From assembly GCA_016415585.1 (NCBI GenBank), contig CP066552.1, positions 3,348,001-3,412,000 of the forward strand: DNA of 64,000 nt. Reading direction: 5' to 3'. Under the pieces are notes generated by a model, which was not told the DNA's origin, ran no database searches, and saw nothing but the letters and a program-made list of their open reading frames with translations. This DNA is from Pectobacterium carotovorum (lineage in GTDB: Bacteria > Pseudomonadota > Gammaproteobacteria > Enterobacterales > Enterobacteriaceae). Position 1 is the first letter of the stretch; every line of letters begins with the position of its first letter. A program made the position numbers and the translations under genes. Positions 1 to 9,830 of the stretch are shown here, piece after piece.

Positions 1-215
1 TGGCGAGACGTTACGGTCGCGCCTTCTTCTTCCAGCACGGTATCCAGAATGCCGGCTTCAGTGGCAGGCACTTCCAGCACAACTTTGTCAGTTTCAATTT
101 CAACCAGTACTTCATCGCGCTGAACGCTATCGCCTGGTTTTTTATGCCAGGTAGCAACAGTGGCGTCAGCGACGGATTCAGGCAGGTCGGGTACATGAAT
201 ATCTACGCTACTCAT
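1..215 (-). CDS. sucB: 2-oxoglutarate dehydrogenase E2 (dihydrolipoyl succinyltransferase), N-terminal part
   Basis: Only the first 71 codons are in the window; the gene continues past the left edge. The start ATG (213-215) gives MSSVDIHVPDLPESVADATV, the start of the lipoyl domain. The lipoate-carrying lysine lies in ETDKVVLEV at residue 44, as in E. coli SucB. The protein is the core of the 2-oxoglutarate dehydrogenase complex: it moves the succinyl group from E1 to CoA through its swinging lipoyl arm. The gene starts 15 nt after the sucA stop, so it is the distal gene of the sdhCDAB-sucAB transcript. The catalytic domain is not visible. Confidence 0.96.
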   Translation of the reverse strand, partial: MSSVDIHVPDLPESVADATVATWHKKPGDSVQRDEVLVEIETDKVVLEVPATEAGILDTVLEEEGATVTSR

Positions 216-230
216 TATCTATCCTTTTAT

Positions 231-3038
231 TTAATCAACGTTCAGCGCGTCATCAACCAGATCTTGCTGTTGTTTCTGGTGTACGGACATATAGCCAACG
301 GCGGGTGATGCAGACGCCGGGCGTCCTGCGTAACGTAAAGAAGCCCCAAACGGAATCACTTCACGGAAATGGTGCTGACTGCAATACCAGGCTCCCTGAT
401 TCAGCGGCTCTTCCTGACACCACACGAAATCGTGAACATGGGCAAACGATTCCAGCGCAGCTTGGATGGCCTGATGCGGGAACGGATAAAGCTGTTCGAT
501 ACGGACGATCGCGACATCTTTTTGCTCGTTCTTGCGACGCTTTTCCAGCAAATCATAGTAGACCTTACCGGAACAAAGCACGACACGCTTCACGGCTGCC
601 GGATCTAATTCCTCTACTTCACCAATCGCCGGCTGGAAGGAACCATTTGCCAGTTCATCCAGTGAAGATATCGCCAGCGGATGGCGCAACAGCGATTTCG
701 GTGACATGACCACCAGCGGACGACGCATACCGCGCAGCGCCTGACGGCGAAGCATGTGATACACCTGTGCTGGCGTTGACGGAATACAAACCTGCATATT
801 TTGCTCTGCGCACAATTGCAGATAACGCTCCAGTCTAGCAGACGAGTGCTCTGGGCCCTGACCTTCGTAACCGTGCGGCAACAGCATGACCAGACCACAC
901 ATCCGGCCCCACTTCTGCTCACCGGAGCTGATGAACTGGTCGATAACGACCTGCGCACCGTTGGCGAAGTCACCAAACTGCGCTTCCCAGATGGTCAGGG
1001 TGCGTGGTTCTGCGGTCGCATAGCCGTATTCAAACGCCAGAATCGCCTCTTCAGACAATACGGAGTCCCAAACATTGAACTCGCCCTGCCCGTTGTGTAC
1101 GTGGTTCAACGGCGTGTAGCTGGAACCATTTTTCTGGTTATGCACCACAGCATGGCGATGGAAGAACGTACCGCGACCACTGTCCTCACCAGACAAGCGA
1201 ATCGGAATGCCTTCATCGACCAACGTGGCGTAAGCCAGCGTTTCTGCCCCGCCCCAGTCAAATGGTTTGTTGCCCGCAGCCATTTCGGCACGGTCGGTAT
1301 AGACTTTGGCAACACGAGGATGGATTTCAATCCCTTCTGGCACTTCGCTGATACGCTTCGCCAGTTCCTGCAAACGTTTCATTTCTGTGGCGTGCGGATA
1401 AGGCTCATCCCACTCATGGTTCAGGTACGGTGTCCAGGTAAAGGACTGCATATCCATCTGACGCCATTCTTCCACCACACATTCACCCGCATCCAGCGCA
1501 TCGCGGTACAGGTTAACCATCTCGGTGGCATCTTCCAGCGTGATGGATTTTTCCTGCTCCAGACGATCGGCATATACCTTACGCGGCGTCGGGTGTTTCT
1601 TGATCTTCTGGTACATCATCGGCTGCGTTGCACTTGGCTCGTCAGCTTCGTTATGACCATGACGGCGATAACAAATCAGATCGATGAACACATCGCGCTT
1701 AAACTCATTACGGAAATCCAGCGCCAGACGCGTAACAAACGCCACCGCTTCCGGGTCGTCTGCGTTAACGTGGAAAATTGGTGCCTGTACCATTTTACCG
1801 ATATCGGTACAGTACTCGGTGGAACGGATATCCAGCGGGTTAGACGTGGTGAAGCCGATACGGTTGTTGATAACAATACGCAGCGTGCCGCCAACTTCGT
1901 AGCCACGCACCGTCGACATATTCAACAGTTCCTGAACCACACCCTGACCACTGACTGCCGCATCGCCGTGAATGGTGATTGGCAGAACACGTGGACCACT
2001 CTGGCTATTCAGACGATCGAGACGCGCACGTACCGAGCCCGTCACTACCGGGCTGACAATCTCCAGGTGCGATGGGTTAAACGCCAGCGCCAAATGCACC
2101 AGACCGCCAGCCGTCTCGAATTCAGACGAGAAGCCCTGGTGATATTTCACGTCACCGGTGCCCAAGTGTTCTTTATGCTTACCGGCAAATTCGTCGAACA
2201 GATCCTGAGATTTTTTGCCCAATACGTTGATCAGCACGTTGAGACGGCCACGGTGTGCCATCCCCAATACCACTTCGCGAGTATCGTTTGCACCCGCATG
2301 GCGAATCAGCTCTTTCAGCATCGGAACCAGTGCATCACCGCCTTCCAGCGAGAAACGCTTGGCGCCAGGATATTTGGCACCCAGATACCGCTCCAGCCCT
2401 TCAGCTGCGGTTAACTCTTGCAGGAAACGACGTTTCTCTTCCAGAGAGAATGACGGCTGCCCCATTACCGATTCGATACGCTGCTGAATCCAACGTTTCT
2501 CTTCCGTACTGGTCATGTGCATATATTCTGCACCGATAGAACCGCAATAGGTGCGTTTCAGCGCGTCATACAGATCTTCCAGCTTCATGGTGTCTTTGCC
2601 GATGGCAAAAGACCCCACGTTGAAAGATTCCTGCAGATCATCCTGCGTCAGGTTGTGGTAATCCAGATCCAATTCTGCAACAGGTTCCTGCGGGCGCAGG
2701 AAGATCGGGTCCAAGTTAGCTTGCTGATGTCCACGGAAGCGGAACGCATTGATCAGCTGCAATACCTTGACCTGCTTAGCATCAATATCGGGATCGGTGA
2801 CTGACGAGGTAAAGCGCGAAGAGTCTTTCGCCAGACGGCGGAAATATTCACGCGTTTTGGAATGGAGTTGATCCGGTTTGACCCCACTCGTAGGCAATTG
2901 CTGGAAGATCGAGCGCCAGCTATGTTCGATCGAGTCAGGATCGGTTAAAAAATCTTCATAGAGTTGCTCTATGTAGGACTGATTCGCACCCGCCAAATAG
3001 GAGGAATCCAGCCAGGCCTTCATCGCGCCGTTCTGCAT
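231..3038 (-). CDS. sucA: 2-oxoglutarate dehydrogenase E1 component
   Basis: Full-length 935-residue thiamine diphosphate-dependent decarboxylase that converts 2-oxoglutarate to CO2 and a succinyl group on the lipoyl arm of SucB. The N-terminus (MQNGAMKAWLDSSYLAGANQ) is nearly identical to E. coli SucA and includes the short E2-binding region. The middle carries the E1 signature HGDAAVSGQGVVQE and the ThDP/Mg part around GYEVGGTLRIVINNRIGFTT. The C-terminal transketolase-like part contains IDQFISSGEQKWGRMCGLVM. The length matches the family (933-935). It lies between sdhB and sucB in the same orientation, with an unusual 275-nt structured spacer upstream. Confidence 0.98.
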   Translation of the reverse strand: MQNGAMKAWLDSSYLAGANQSYIEQLYEDFLTDPDSIEHSWRSIFQQLPTSGVKPDQLHSKTREYFRRLAKDSSRFTSSVTDPDIDAKQVKVLQLINAFRFRGHQQANLDPIFLRPQEPVAELDLDYHNLTQDDLQESFNVGSFAIGKDTMKLEDLYDALKRTYCGSIGAEYMHMTSTEEKRWIQQRIESVMGQPSFSLEEKRRFLQELTAAEGLERYLGAKYPGAKRFSLEGGDALVPMLKELIRHAGANDTREVVLGMAHRGRLNVLINVLGKKSQDLFDEFAGKHKEHLGTGDVKYHQGFSSEFETAGGLVHLALAFNPSHLEIVSPVVTGSVRARLDRLNSQSGPRVLPITIHGDAAVSGQGVVQELLNMSTVRGYEVGGTLRIVINNRIGFTTSNPLDIRSTEYCTDIGKMVQAPIFHVNADDPEAVAFVTRLALDFRNEFKRDVFIDLICYRRHGHNEADEPSATQPMMYQKIKKHPTPRKVYADRLEQEKSITLEDATEMVNLYRDALDAGECVVEEWRQMDMQSFTWTPYLNHEWDEPYPHATEMKRLQELAKRISEVPEGIEIHPRVAKVYTDRAEMAAGNKPFDWGGAETLAYATLVDEGIPIRLSGEDSGRGTFFHRHAVVHNQKNGSSYTPLNHVHNGQGEFNVWDSVLSEEAILAFEYGYATAEPRTLTIWEAQFGDFANGAQVVIDQFISSGEQKWGRMCGLVMLLPHGYEGQGPEHSSARLERYLQLCAEQNMQVCIPSTPAQVYHMLRRQALRGMRRPLVVMSPKSLLRHPLAISSLDELANGSFQPAIGEVEELDPAAVKRVVLCSGKVYYDLLEKRRKNEQKDVAIVRIEQLYPFPHQAIQAALESFAHVHDFVWCQEEPLNQGAWYCSQHHFREVIPFGASLRYAGRPASASPAVGYMSVHQKQQQDLVDDALNVD

Positions 3039-3131
3039 TATGATCCCTTAAGCTAATAAGCTTCAGTTTTCGCCGTGGTTAACATGTAATTAGTGTCCGT
3101 ATATTGTTCGCCGTAAAAACGGTTCACTTGT

Positions 3132-3257
3132 CGTACTTCGGTACGCGCTTAGGGTATCCATCCCCCCTAAGGAACCTTTAAAAACCGGTTCGGGCGCGTA
3201 AGCCGGTTTTTAAAGGTTTCCTGCGCTCCCTCTGAAGAATAGCAACTTCAGAGGGAG
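3132..3257. repeat. Chain of four inverted repeats between sdhB and sucA
   Basis: The 275-nt spacer between the sdhB stop and the sucA start holds successive stem-forming palindromes. They are CGTAC-TTCG-GTACG (3132-3145), CTTAGGG...CCCTAAG (3148-3171), an about 18-bp nearly perfect arm pair around CCGG (3171-3188 and 3203-3221), and a perfect 12-bp stem (3226-3237 and 3246-3257, loop AATAGCAA). None is followed by a clean T-run towards sucA, so they look like mRNA-stabilising or processing structures, or a mobile palindromic repeat, rather than a strong terminator. E. coli has REP-type repeats in this spacer; this sequence is not an obvious REP. Confidence 0.75.
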
Positions 3258-3313
3258 ATACATGTTTTACTACTTAATCTTTATGCAATAACACGTTACG
3301 TACTGACGAGTCA

Positions 3314-4030
3314 TTACGCACTACGGTGCAACAGCATCGATTTAATATGACCAATAGCCTTGGTCGGGTTCAGCCCTTTCGGACACACGTTGACGCAGTT
3401 CATGATGCCGTGGCAGCGGAAAACGCTGAATGCATCGTCCAAATCGTCCAGTCGTGGCGTGGTTTCCGTATCACGACTGTCAATCAGGAAGCGGTACGCT
3501 GCCAGCAGCCCCGCAGGTCCGACAAACTTGTCCGGGTTCCACCAGAACGACGGGCAAGACGTTGAACAGCAGGCACACATGATGCATTCATACAACCCAT
3601 CCAACTTGGCACGTTGTTCAGGCGATTGCAGATGCTCACGCGCCGGCGGATTTTTCCCATTATTCAACAGGTAAGGCTTTATTTTCTCATATTGAGCATA
3701 GAACTGTCCCATGTCCACTACCAAATCACGCACAACCGGTAATCCAGGTAAAGGACGGATAACAATTTTGCTGTTTCCGCGACGTAACGCAGAAACAGGA
3801 GTAATACAGGCCAGCCCATTTTTGCCGTTCATGTTGACGCCATCGGAACCGCAGACGCCTTCACGGCAGGAACGACGGAATGACAGCGTCGGATCCTGCT
3901 CTTTCAGCAGCATCAGCGCATCCAGCAGCATCATGTCGCGGCCTTCTTCCGCCTCCAGTTGGTAATCCTGCATCCGCGGAGCATCGTCAACATCCGGGTT
4001 GTAACGATAAATAGAAAATTCGAGTTTCAT
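3314..4030 (-). CDS. sdhB: Succinate dehydrogenase iron-sulfur subunit
   Basis: 238-residue electron-transfer subunit of complex II, attached to SdhA on the cytoplasmic face. The [2Fe-2S] site is C55, C60, D63 and C75 (SCREGVCGSDG...LAC). The C-terminal part has the cluster-binding CIMCACCSTSCP (C149, C152, C155, C159) and a second set in CHGIMNCVNVCPKGLNP. This order (2Fe-2S, then 4Fe-4S and 3Fe-4S) and the length are those of E. coli SdhB. The gene starts 16 nt after the sdhA stop, so it is cotranscribed and co-translated with sdhCDA. Confidence 0.98.
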   Translation of the reverse strand: MKLEFSIYRYNPDVDDAPRMQDYQLEAEEGRDMMLLDALMLLKEQDPTLSFRRSCREGVCGSDGVNMNGKNGLACITPVSALRRGNSKIVIRPLPGLPVVRDLVVDMGQFYAQYEKIKPYLLNNGKNPPAREHLQSPEQRAKLDGLYECIMCACCSTSCPSFWWNPDKFVGPAGLLAAYRFLIDSRDTETTPRLDDLDDAFSVFRCHGIMNCVNVCPKGLNPTKAIGHIKSMLLHRSA

Positions 4031-4046
4031 CGTTTGATCTCCGCAA

Positions 4047-5813
4047 TTAATAAGTACGTACTTTCGGCGGGAACGCCGGACGCAGTTTAGGCTGCATGTT
4101 CACCTCACGGCGCGTCATGCTGTCGGTTTGCGGCAGATACAACGAATGGCACAGCCAATTTTCATCGTCGCGTTCTGGGTAGTCGAAGCGGCTGTGCGCG
4201 CCACGGCTTTCGGTACGGAAGTTGGCCGATACCGCCGTTGCATACGCGGTTTCCATCAGGTTATCCAGTTCCAGACACTCGATACGCTGGGTGTTGAACT
4301 CACTTGATGTGTCATCCAAACGCGCATTTTTCAGGCGTTCACGGATCACTTTCAGCTCTTCCAGCCCTTTCGCCATCGCATCGCCTTCACGGAAGACCGA
4401 GAAGTTGTTCTGCATACAGGATTGCAGCGCCTTGCGGATTTCAACCGGATCTTCCCCTGAACGGGTAGTGTTCCAGCGGTTCAGACGGTCGAGCGAGGCT
4501 TCAATATCGGATTCGCTGGCATCACGGCTTTCGCCCTGCTCGTTCAACGACTCTTGCAGGTGAATACCCGCTGAGCGACCGAATACCACCAAGTCGAGCA
4601 ACGAGTTACCGCCCAGACGGTTGGCACCATGAACCGAGACGCAGGCTATTTCGCCCACGGCAAACAGCCCAGGGATCACCACATCTTCGCCTTTCTCATT
4701 CACCGCCAACGCCTGACCGCTCACTTTGGTCGGAATACCGCCCATCATGTAGTGGCAGGTTGGGATAACCGGAATGGGCTCTTTCACTGGGTCAACGTGC
4801 GCAAACGTGCGGGACAGCTCCAGAATGCCCGGCAGACGGGATTCCAGAACATCTTTACCCAGATGGTCCAGCTTCAGCTTGGCGTGTGGTCCCCACGGGC
4901 CTTCACAGCCGCGGCCTTCACGAATTTCGATCATAATGGAACGGGCAACCACATCACGGCCGGCCAGATCTTTCGCGTTCGGCGCATAGCGCTCCATGAA
5001 ACGCTCACCGTGCTTGTTCAGCAGGTAACCGCCTTCACCACGGCAGCCTTCTGTCACCAGCACACCCGCACCAGCAATACCGGTCGGGTGGAACTGCCAC
5101 ATTTCCATGTCCTGCAACGGAACGCCAGCACGCAGCGCCATGCCCACGCCGTCACCCGTATTAATGTGTGCGTTGGTGGTGGACTGGTAGATACGGCCTG
5201 CGCCGCCAGTTGCCAGCACGGTCGCTTTCGCTTTGAAATAGACCACTTCACCGGTTTCGATACAGATCGCCGTACAGCCGACAACCGCGCCATCCTGATT
5301 CTTAACCAGATCGAGGGCGTACCATTCGGAGAAGATAGTGGTGTGATTTTTCAGGTTCTGCTGATACAGCGTATGCAGCAATGCATGCCCAGTACGGTCG
5401 GCCGCCGCCGCAGTACGCGCAGCCTGCTCGCCGCCAAAATTCTTGGATTGACCACCGAATGGACGCTGATAAATGCTGCCATCATCCAGACGGGAGAACG
5501 GTAACCCCATGTGTTCCAGTTCCAGAATCGCTTCCGGGCCGGTTTTACACATATATTCAATGGCGTCCTGATCGCCAATGTAATCCGACCCTTTTACGGT
5601 GTCGTACATGTGCCATTCCCAGTTGTCCTCATGGGTGTTGCCCAGCGCAACGGTAATACCGCCCTGCGCAGACACGGTATGGGAACGGGTTGGGAACACT
5701 TTCGATAACAGGGCACAGGACAGGCCCATTTGGGAAATTTGCAGCGCGGCGCGCATACCTGCGCCACCCGCACCCACAACAACTGCATCAAATTCTCTGA
5801 CTGGCAAATTCAT
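4047..5813 (-). CDS. sdhA: Succinate dehydrogenase flavoprotein subunit
   Basis: 588-residue catalytic subunit that oxidises succinate to fumarate. It has an N-terminal FAD-binding Rossmann motif ([14 protein letters not shown]), the FAD-linking histidine H45 in [10 protein letters not shown], and the active-site stretch [21 protein letters not shown]. An upstream in-frame ATG at 5825 exists, but the start at 5813 ([10 protein letters not shown]) matches E. coli SdhA in length. It also overlaps the sdhD stop by one base (TGATG), the usual translational-coupling arrangement. It works with SdhB and the SdhC/SdhD membrane anchor. Confidence 0.98.
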   Translation of the reverse strand: MNLPVREFDAVVVGAGGAGMRAALQISQMGLSCALLSKVFPTRSHTVSAQGGITVALGNTHEDNWEWHMYDTVKGSDYIGDQDAIEYMCKTGPEAILELEHMGLPFSRLDDGSIYQRPFGGQSKNFGGEQAARTAAAADRTGHALLHTLYQQNLKNHTTIFSEWYALDLVKNQDGAVVGCTAICIETGEVVYFKAKATVLATGGAGRIYQSTTNAHINTGDGVGMALRAGVPLQDMEMWQFHPTGIAGAGVLVTEGCRGEGGYLLNKHGERFMERYAPNAKDLAGRDVVARSIMIEIREGRGCEGPWGPHAKLKLDHLGKDVLESRLPGILELSRTFAHVDPVKEPIPVIPTCHYMMGGIPTKVSGQALAVNEKGEDVVIPGLFAVGEIACVSVHGANRLGGNSLLDLVVFGRSAGIHLQESLNEQGESRDASESDIEASLDRLNRWNTTRSGEDPVEIRKALQSCMQNNFSVFREGDAMAKGLEELKVIRERLKNARLDDTSSEFNTQRIECLELDNLMETAYATAVSANFRTESRGAHSRFDYPERDDENWLCHSLYLPQTDSMTRREVNMQPKLRPAFPPKVRTY

Positions 5814-6160
5814 CACGCACCCCACACCACAATAGTTCCATAAATGACGTACACCAACAGCGCTACCACAATCGCCAACTGTAAAGTCAGGCGTAAGGCC
5901 AGCGGTTTAATGTAGTCGGTCAGCACTTGCCACATCCCTATCCAGGCATGAACCAGAATGGAAAATAACGTTAGCAGTGTGAATACTTTGGTGAGGGCCA
6001 TCGCAAAGAAACCACGCCAGATTTCATACGTGATGTCGCCAGCCGTAGCAATAAAACCAATAATATAAATTACATACAGAACAATGACGATGGCGGAAGC
6101 GCGAATCAGTAACCAATCGTGTACGCCATTGCGTCCTAACGCAGAAGCATTGCTTACCAT
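5813..6160 (-). CDS. sdhD: Succinate dehydrogenase membrane anchor subunit D
   Basis: 115-residue inner-membrane protein with three predicted hydrophobic helices. With SdhC it binds haem b and forms the ubiquinone site of complex II. The N-terminus [20 protein letters not shown] and the segment [20 protein letters not shown] are strongly conserved with E. coli SdhD; the histidine in [10 protein letters not shown] is the expected haem ligand. The ATG overlaps the end of sdhC by 7 nt and the TGA overlaps the sdhA ATG, so the operon is tightly coupled. Confidence 0.97.
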   Translation of the reverse strand: MVSNASALGRNGVHDWLLIRASAIVIVLYVIYIIGFIATAGDITYEIWRGFFAMALTKVFTLLTLFSILVHAWIGMWQVLTDYIKPLALRLTLQLAIVVALLVYVIYGTIVVWGA

Positions 6161-6543
6161 ACGAGGACTCCAGCCAGAATTGAAAGCACGACAGTAATAA
6201 TAAAGGAGATATTTGCAGAACGCTTACCTACGGCAAAGTCTTCTTCTATATAGCCAAAATCCATCAACAGGTGACGTATACCACCAACAATGTGATAAGC
6301 CAACGCGACGAGGATGCCCCAAACGATAAACTTGACGATGAAGCTATCCATAATTTCCGCAGCGCGCAGGAACCCTTCCTCAGAAGAAAGAGAAGTGCCT
6401 AACAGCCACAGTAAAATACCGACAGCGACAAAGGTGATAACGCCGGAGACGCGGTGAAGAATAGATGCTATCGCAGTAACGGGGAACTGGATCGTCTGCA
6501 ATTCCAGATTGACAGGTCTTTGTTTTTTCACGGATTTGCCCAC
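6154..6543 (-). CDS. sdhC: Succinate dehydrogenase cytochrome b556 subunit
   Basis: 129-residue three-helix anchor subunit and first gene of sdhCDAB-suc[14 protein letters not shown] is the typical SdhC segment near the quinone site, and [12 protein letters not shown] holds the haem-ligand histidine region. The start codon is GTG at 6541-6543 ([13 protein letters not shown]), giving the same length as E. coli SdhC. A GGAGGA motif lies somewhat far upstream (near 6563-6568), so a start at the next GTG (codon 5) cannot be excluded. The upstream region is shared with divergent gltA. Confidence 0.96.
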   Translation of the reverse strand: MGKSVKKQRPVNLELQTIQFPVTAIASILHRVSGVITFVAVGILLWLLGTSLSSEEGFLRAAEIMDSFIVKFIVWGILVALAYHIVGGIRHLLMDFGYIEEDFAVGKRSANISFIITVVLSILAGVLVW

Positions 6544-6790
6544 ACAGCTTTTATTATTGTTTCTTCCTCCGGGCCTGATGTGAGGTCAGACAGCATGAAA
6601 GTTACGGCCCTGAAAAGTGGGTTTACGATACGCGCTCAAACATCGACATTCCGGTGTCTAAACAGCGCATGATCCTTTCATACTGGGTGCTCCTACTGCA
6701 GGGTGATTCCGGAGACCTGTCGGCAGTATAGGTACTTCACATTCCCATTACAATTCCCATACAAACTGTTTGGTGACATTTGCCCCGAAC

Positions 6791-6806
6791 AGTGATTTAG
6801 ATCACG
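6791..6806. promoter_or_regulatory. Candidate CRP-binding site (sdhC/gltA)
   Basis: AGTGATTTAGATCACG matches the TGTGA-N6-TCACA consensus with only the two outer bases changed, and the core GTGA-N6-TCAC is perfect. It lies about 250 nt upstream of sdhC and 410 nt upstream of gltA, so it could serve either promoter. cAMP-CRP control of sdh is established in E. coli. Confidence 0.65.
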
Positions 6807-7000
6807 AACTTCACAATTTATATAAAATTAATTATCTGATTTGACAAAAGTTCAACATTTCAATTACAACTAGGGGATTGAATTCCTTATGATGTGTTAA
6901 AGCACAACGGCGACACTTCCACACTGGCGTAACTTATGTAACAGTGGGGAGAGTCCACGTAAAAATCATAGGTAATGACTACAATCTATTCAGAGCATAG

Positions 7001-7054
7001 TTAATTGCCTGAAGATCGCTAATTACCTGAAGATTGTTAATTACCTGGAGAACG
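7001..7054 (+). repeat. Three tandem 18-bp repeats upstream of gltA
   Basis: Three head-to-tail 18-bp units: TTAATTGCCTGAAGATCG (7001-7018), CTAATTACCTGAAGATTG (7019-7036) and TTAATTACCTGGAGAACG (7037-7054). Each unit carries a (G)TTAATTA-like word, which resembles half of an ArcA box. The array lies 160-215 nt before the gltA ATG, within the region expected to be leader mRNA. It could be an ArcA-binding array or simple slippage duplication. Confidence 0.85.
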
Positions 7055-7215
7055 AATTTTTCATCCTGAATGCGGCTATCCGCCTTACTCTGTATCCTAT
7101 TTGACGACTGTGTCACGACAGAGTTTCATCGGTCATTCTTCACTCGCCGGTGCACAGGCATGACGGTATTTCTTCAGTGAGAATTTTTAAAATTAAAGCG
7201 CTAAGGAGACTGTAA

Positions 7216-8496
7216 ATGGCTGATAAGAAAGCAACACTTACTCTAGAGGGTAAAGATCCAATTGAGCTAAATGTCCTATCAGGTACATTGGGGTATGATG
7301 AGATTGATATTCGTCCCCTCGGTTCTAAAGGTTACTTCACATTTGACCCCGGCTTTACCTCTACCGCATCTTGCGAATCCAAGATTACCTATATCGACGG
7401 CGACGAAGGCATCCTGCTACACCGTGGCTTCCCGATTGCCCAACTGGCTGAAAAATCGAATTATCTTGAAGTCTGTTACATCCTGCTGTTCGGCGAAACC
7501 CCGACGGTAGAACAGTATGAAACCTTCAAGACCACCGTGACGCGTCACACCATGATCCATGAGCAGATTACTCGTCTGTTCCACGGTTTCCGTCGTGATT
7601 CACATCCAATGGCCGTATTGTGCGGCGTCACGGGTGCACTGGCGGCGTTCTATCACGATTCACTGGACATTAACATTGAGCGCCACCGCGAAATCGCGGC
7701 CTACCGCCTGCTGTCCAAAATGCCGACCGTTGCAGCGATGTGCTACAAATACTCTCTGGGTCAGCCGTTTGTTTATCCGAAAAACAACCTGTCCTACGCG
7801 GGTAACTTCCTGCACATGATGTTCTCCACCCCTTGTGAAGAATATGTTGTGAATCCGGTGTTGGAACGTGCCATGGACCGTATTCTGATCCTGCATGCCG
7901 ATCACGAACAAAACGCCTCGACGTCTACCGTGCGTACCGCAGGTTCATCAGGTGCGAACCCGTTTGCCTGTATCGCCGCGGGGATCGCCTCGCTGTGGGG
8001 ACCGGCACACGGCGGCGCGAACGAAGCCTGCCTGCGTATGCTGGAAGAAATCAGCAGCGTGGAGCACATCCCTGCGTTTATCGAACGTGCAAAAGACAAG
8101 AACGACTCCTTCCGCCTGATGGGCTTCGGTCACCGTGTGTACAAAAACCACGACCCGCGCGCTACCGTCATGCGTGAAACCTGCCATGAAGTGCTGAAAG
8201 AGCTGGGCAGAAAAGACGACCTGCTGGAAGTGGCGATGGAGCTGGAGCATATCGCGCTGAACGACCCGTATTTCATTGAGAAGAAACTGTACCCGAACGT
8301 GGACTTCTACTCCGGCATCATCCTGAAAGCGATGGGTATTCCGTCTTCCATGTTTACCGTTATCTTTGCGATGGCGCGTACCGTGGGCTGGATTGCGCAT
8401 TGGAGCGAAATGCACGCCGACGGCATCAAGATTGCCCGTCCACGTCAGCTGTATACCGGCTACGACAAACGTGACTTTACGTCCAATCTGAAATAA
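7216..8496 (+). CDS. gltA: Citrate synthase (type II)
   Basis: 426-residue hexameric, NADH-sensitive type of citrate synthase that condenses acetyl-CoA with oxaloacetate. Catalytic residues are visible: H265 in GPAHGGAN and D363 in YPNVDFYSG, with the substrate-binding [10 protein letters not shown] at 227. The N-terminal 50 residues form the small domain typical of Gram-negative type II enzymes. The start is supported by AAGGAGACTGTAA just upstream. It is a single gene, divergent from sdhCDAB, ended by a strong hairpin terminator. Confidence 0.98.
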   Translation: MADKKATLTLEGKDPIELNVLSGTLGYDEIDIRPLGSKGYFTFDPGFTSTASCESKITYIDGDEGILLHRGFPIAQLAEKSNYLEVCYILLFGETPTVEQYETFKTTVTRHTMIHEQITRLFHGFRRDSHPMAVLCGVTGALAAFYHDSLDINIERHREIAAYRLLSKMPTVAAMCYKYSLGQPFVYPKNNLSYAGNFLHMMFSTPCEEYVVNPVLERAMDRILILHADHEQNASTSTVRTAGSSGANPFACIAAGIASLWGPAHGGANEACLRMLEEISSVEHIPAFIERAKDKNDSFRLMGFGHRVYKNHDPRATVMRETCHEVLKELGRKDDLLEVAMELEHIALNDPYFIEKKLYPNVDFYSGIILKAMGIPSSMFTVIFAMARTVGWIAHWSEMHADGIKIARPRQLYTGYDKRDFTSNLK

Positions 8497-8513
8497 TCCA
8501 TTCAAGTACATGC

Positions 8514-8545
8514 AAAAAGGCCGGATATCACATCCGGCCTTTTTT
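8514..8545. terminator. Bidirectional terminator between gltA and the VOC gene
   Basis: AAAAAGGCCGGAT - ATCAC - ATCCGGCCTTTTT, a perfect stem flanked by A and T runs, so it can stop both gltA (+) and the convergent minus-strand gene. Confidence 0.93.
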
Positions 8546-8554
8546 ATAACGGTA

Positions 8555-8980
8555 CTAAAGGGATGACTTACAACCTAAACTTTGCGTGAATCGCAATAAA
8601 TAGCCGTCTGGATCCTGTACCAGAAAATTACTTTCCCCGTGGTACACCTCATGATCGCGATACCAGCACGTTTCTACGGGTCTGCGTAGCGTATAACCCG
8701 CACGTTCAATCGTCGCCGCCAGCGTCTGAGCATCCGGGCACTCAATCGATAAATTCATACCACGTCCAAACGGCGGTTCTAAAGGCTCCACACGCCAGGG
8801 CGATTCGGTTAAATAATCCTGTTCCAGCATCAGTTGGCTCCCATGAAAAGAAAGGAACGCGAACTTATCTTCAGGCCTGTCGTACTCAATCTGAAATCCC
8901 AAAACGTGGCAATAAAACACCAGACTCTTTTGTAAGTCAGAGACAATCATTTCTGGAATTAACGTATTCATCTTGCGCAT
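8555..8980 (-). CDS. VOC-family (glyoxalase/bleomycin resistance fold) protein
   Basis: 141-residue single vicinal-oxygen-chelate domain. It begins with MNTLIPEMIVSDLQKSLVFY, followed by VLGFQIEYDRPEDKFAFLSF, a typical first beta-alpha-beta-beta-beta module, and ends with SNFLVQDPDGYLLRFTQSLG, the usual second-module end. Such proteins bind a divalent metal and act as lyases, dioxygenases or bleomycin-type antibiotic binders; the substrate cannot be told. Start at 8980 (MRKMNT) or 8971 (MNT) is uncertain. It begins 15 nt after nei, so it is probably the last gene of that operon. It is not in the E. coli operon. Confidence 0.85.
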   Translation of the reverse strand: MRKMNTLIPEMIVSDLQKSLVFYCHVLGFQIEYDRPEDKFAFLSFHGSQLMLEQDYLTESPWRVEPLEPPFGRGMNLSIECPDAQTLAATIERAGYTLRRPVETCWYRDHEVYHGESNFLVQDPDGYLLRFTQSLGCKSSL

Positions 8981-8995
8981 AAATCACTCACATTA

Positions 8996-9787
8996 TTACT
9001 TCTGGCAGTGCGGGCACCAATAAAACGGGCGTGATGACAGCATCGTTCTTTCAACGATCCCACCGCAGCGCTCGCAGCGTTCCCCTTCTCGATGGAAAAC
9101 CTTGAACGAAAAAATCGCCCCGTGATGTCGATTCTCATCAACGGTGCCACGCGTGTTGTAGGACAAACGGGGAATCTCCAGCAGCGCGTGACTTAACGTC
9201 TGTAACTGTTCCTCATTCAACTGCGCTGCCGTGTGTTGGGGTGCAAGCTGTGCCTGCCAGAGAATCTCGACGCGCAGGTAATTCCCCAGTCCAGCAAGAA
9301 ATGCCTGATCCAGCAGCAAACCACTAAACTGGCGACGGCGAAAGCGCGGTAATAACAGACGCTCACACACCTGTTCCGGTGTCAGTGAAAGATCCAAGAC
9401 ATCAGGGCCAATACGTTGCAGGAAAGGATGCGTCGAGAGCGTCTCCAGCGTCAGCATTTCAATATCGGACGCGCTGTAAAGCAGAATGGCGCGATCCTGT
9501 GTTTCCAGTCGGACGCGCAAATCCCGCTTCGTTTCCGGTGATTCACCCGCATTCACGACTCGCCACACGCCATAGAGCTGATTGTGGCTATACAACACCC
9601 GATCGTTGCTAAAATAGGTCAGCAGCGCCTTCCCACGCGTTTCAATCTGCCTGACCTGCTGCCCGACCAATTCTGCTTCGTATAGCTTCAATTCTGGAAA
9701 TGCAAACCAGACACGCGTCAGCGTTTTGCCCACGATGGCCTCAACCAGCTTATCGGCCGCCCGGCGAATCTCCGGTCCTTCCGGCAT
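8996..9787 (-). CDS. nei: Endonuclease VIII (DNA glycosylase/AP lyase)
   Basis: 263 residues, the same length as E. coli Nei. The catalytic N-terminus [14 protein letters not shown] (Pro2 nucleophile, Glu3) is followed by the H2TH region and a C-terminal zinc finger ([10 protein letters not shown]...FYWCPHCQ). It removes oxidised pyrimidines from DNA and cleaves the abasic site by beta,delta-elimination. In E. coli nei ends the ybgI-pxpBCA operon; here it lies downstream of pcp in the same direction, 43 nt from the pcp stop, so it is likely still cotranscribed. Confidence 0.97.
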   Translation of the reverse strand: MPEGPEIRRAADKLVEAIVGKTLTRVWFAFPELKLYEAELVGQQVRQIETRGKALLTYFSNDRVLYSHNQLYGVWRVVNAGESPETKRDLRVRLETQDRAILLYSASDIEMLTLETLSTHPFLQRIGPDVLDLSLTPEQVCERLLLPRFRRRQFSGLLLDQAFLAGLGNYLRVEILWQAQLAPQHTAAQLNEEQLQTLSHALLEIPRLSYNTRGTVDENRHHGAIFSFKVFHREGERCERCGGIVERTMLSSRPFYWCPHCQK

Positions 9788-9830
9788 ACCTTACTCCCTG
9801 AAAATCAGACGTATTGTGCGATTAACTAGA

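Larger units (their letters stand above)
6544..7215. promoter_or_regulatory. sdhC-gltA divergent control region
   Basis: 672 nt without a gene between the two divergent TCA transcription units. It is AT-rich in the middle (6760-6900). It holds a CRP-like site, at least one candidate sigma-70 promoter towards gltA (TTGACA 6841-6846, 18-nt spacer, TACAAC 6865-6870), and a triple tandem repeat near gltA; these are listed separately where they can be delimited. In E. coli the same region carries ArcA, CRP and Fnr control, which is known for the family but not proven here. A clear sdhC -10/-35 pair was not resolved. Confidence 0.7.

Noticed and set aside
801..2414. 537-codon open frame on the plus strand
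   Set aside because: It lies wholly antisense to sucA, is rich in His/Arg/Gln/Thr as expected for a shadow frame, and shows no recognisable domain.
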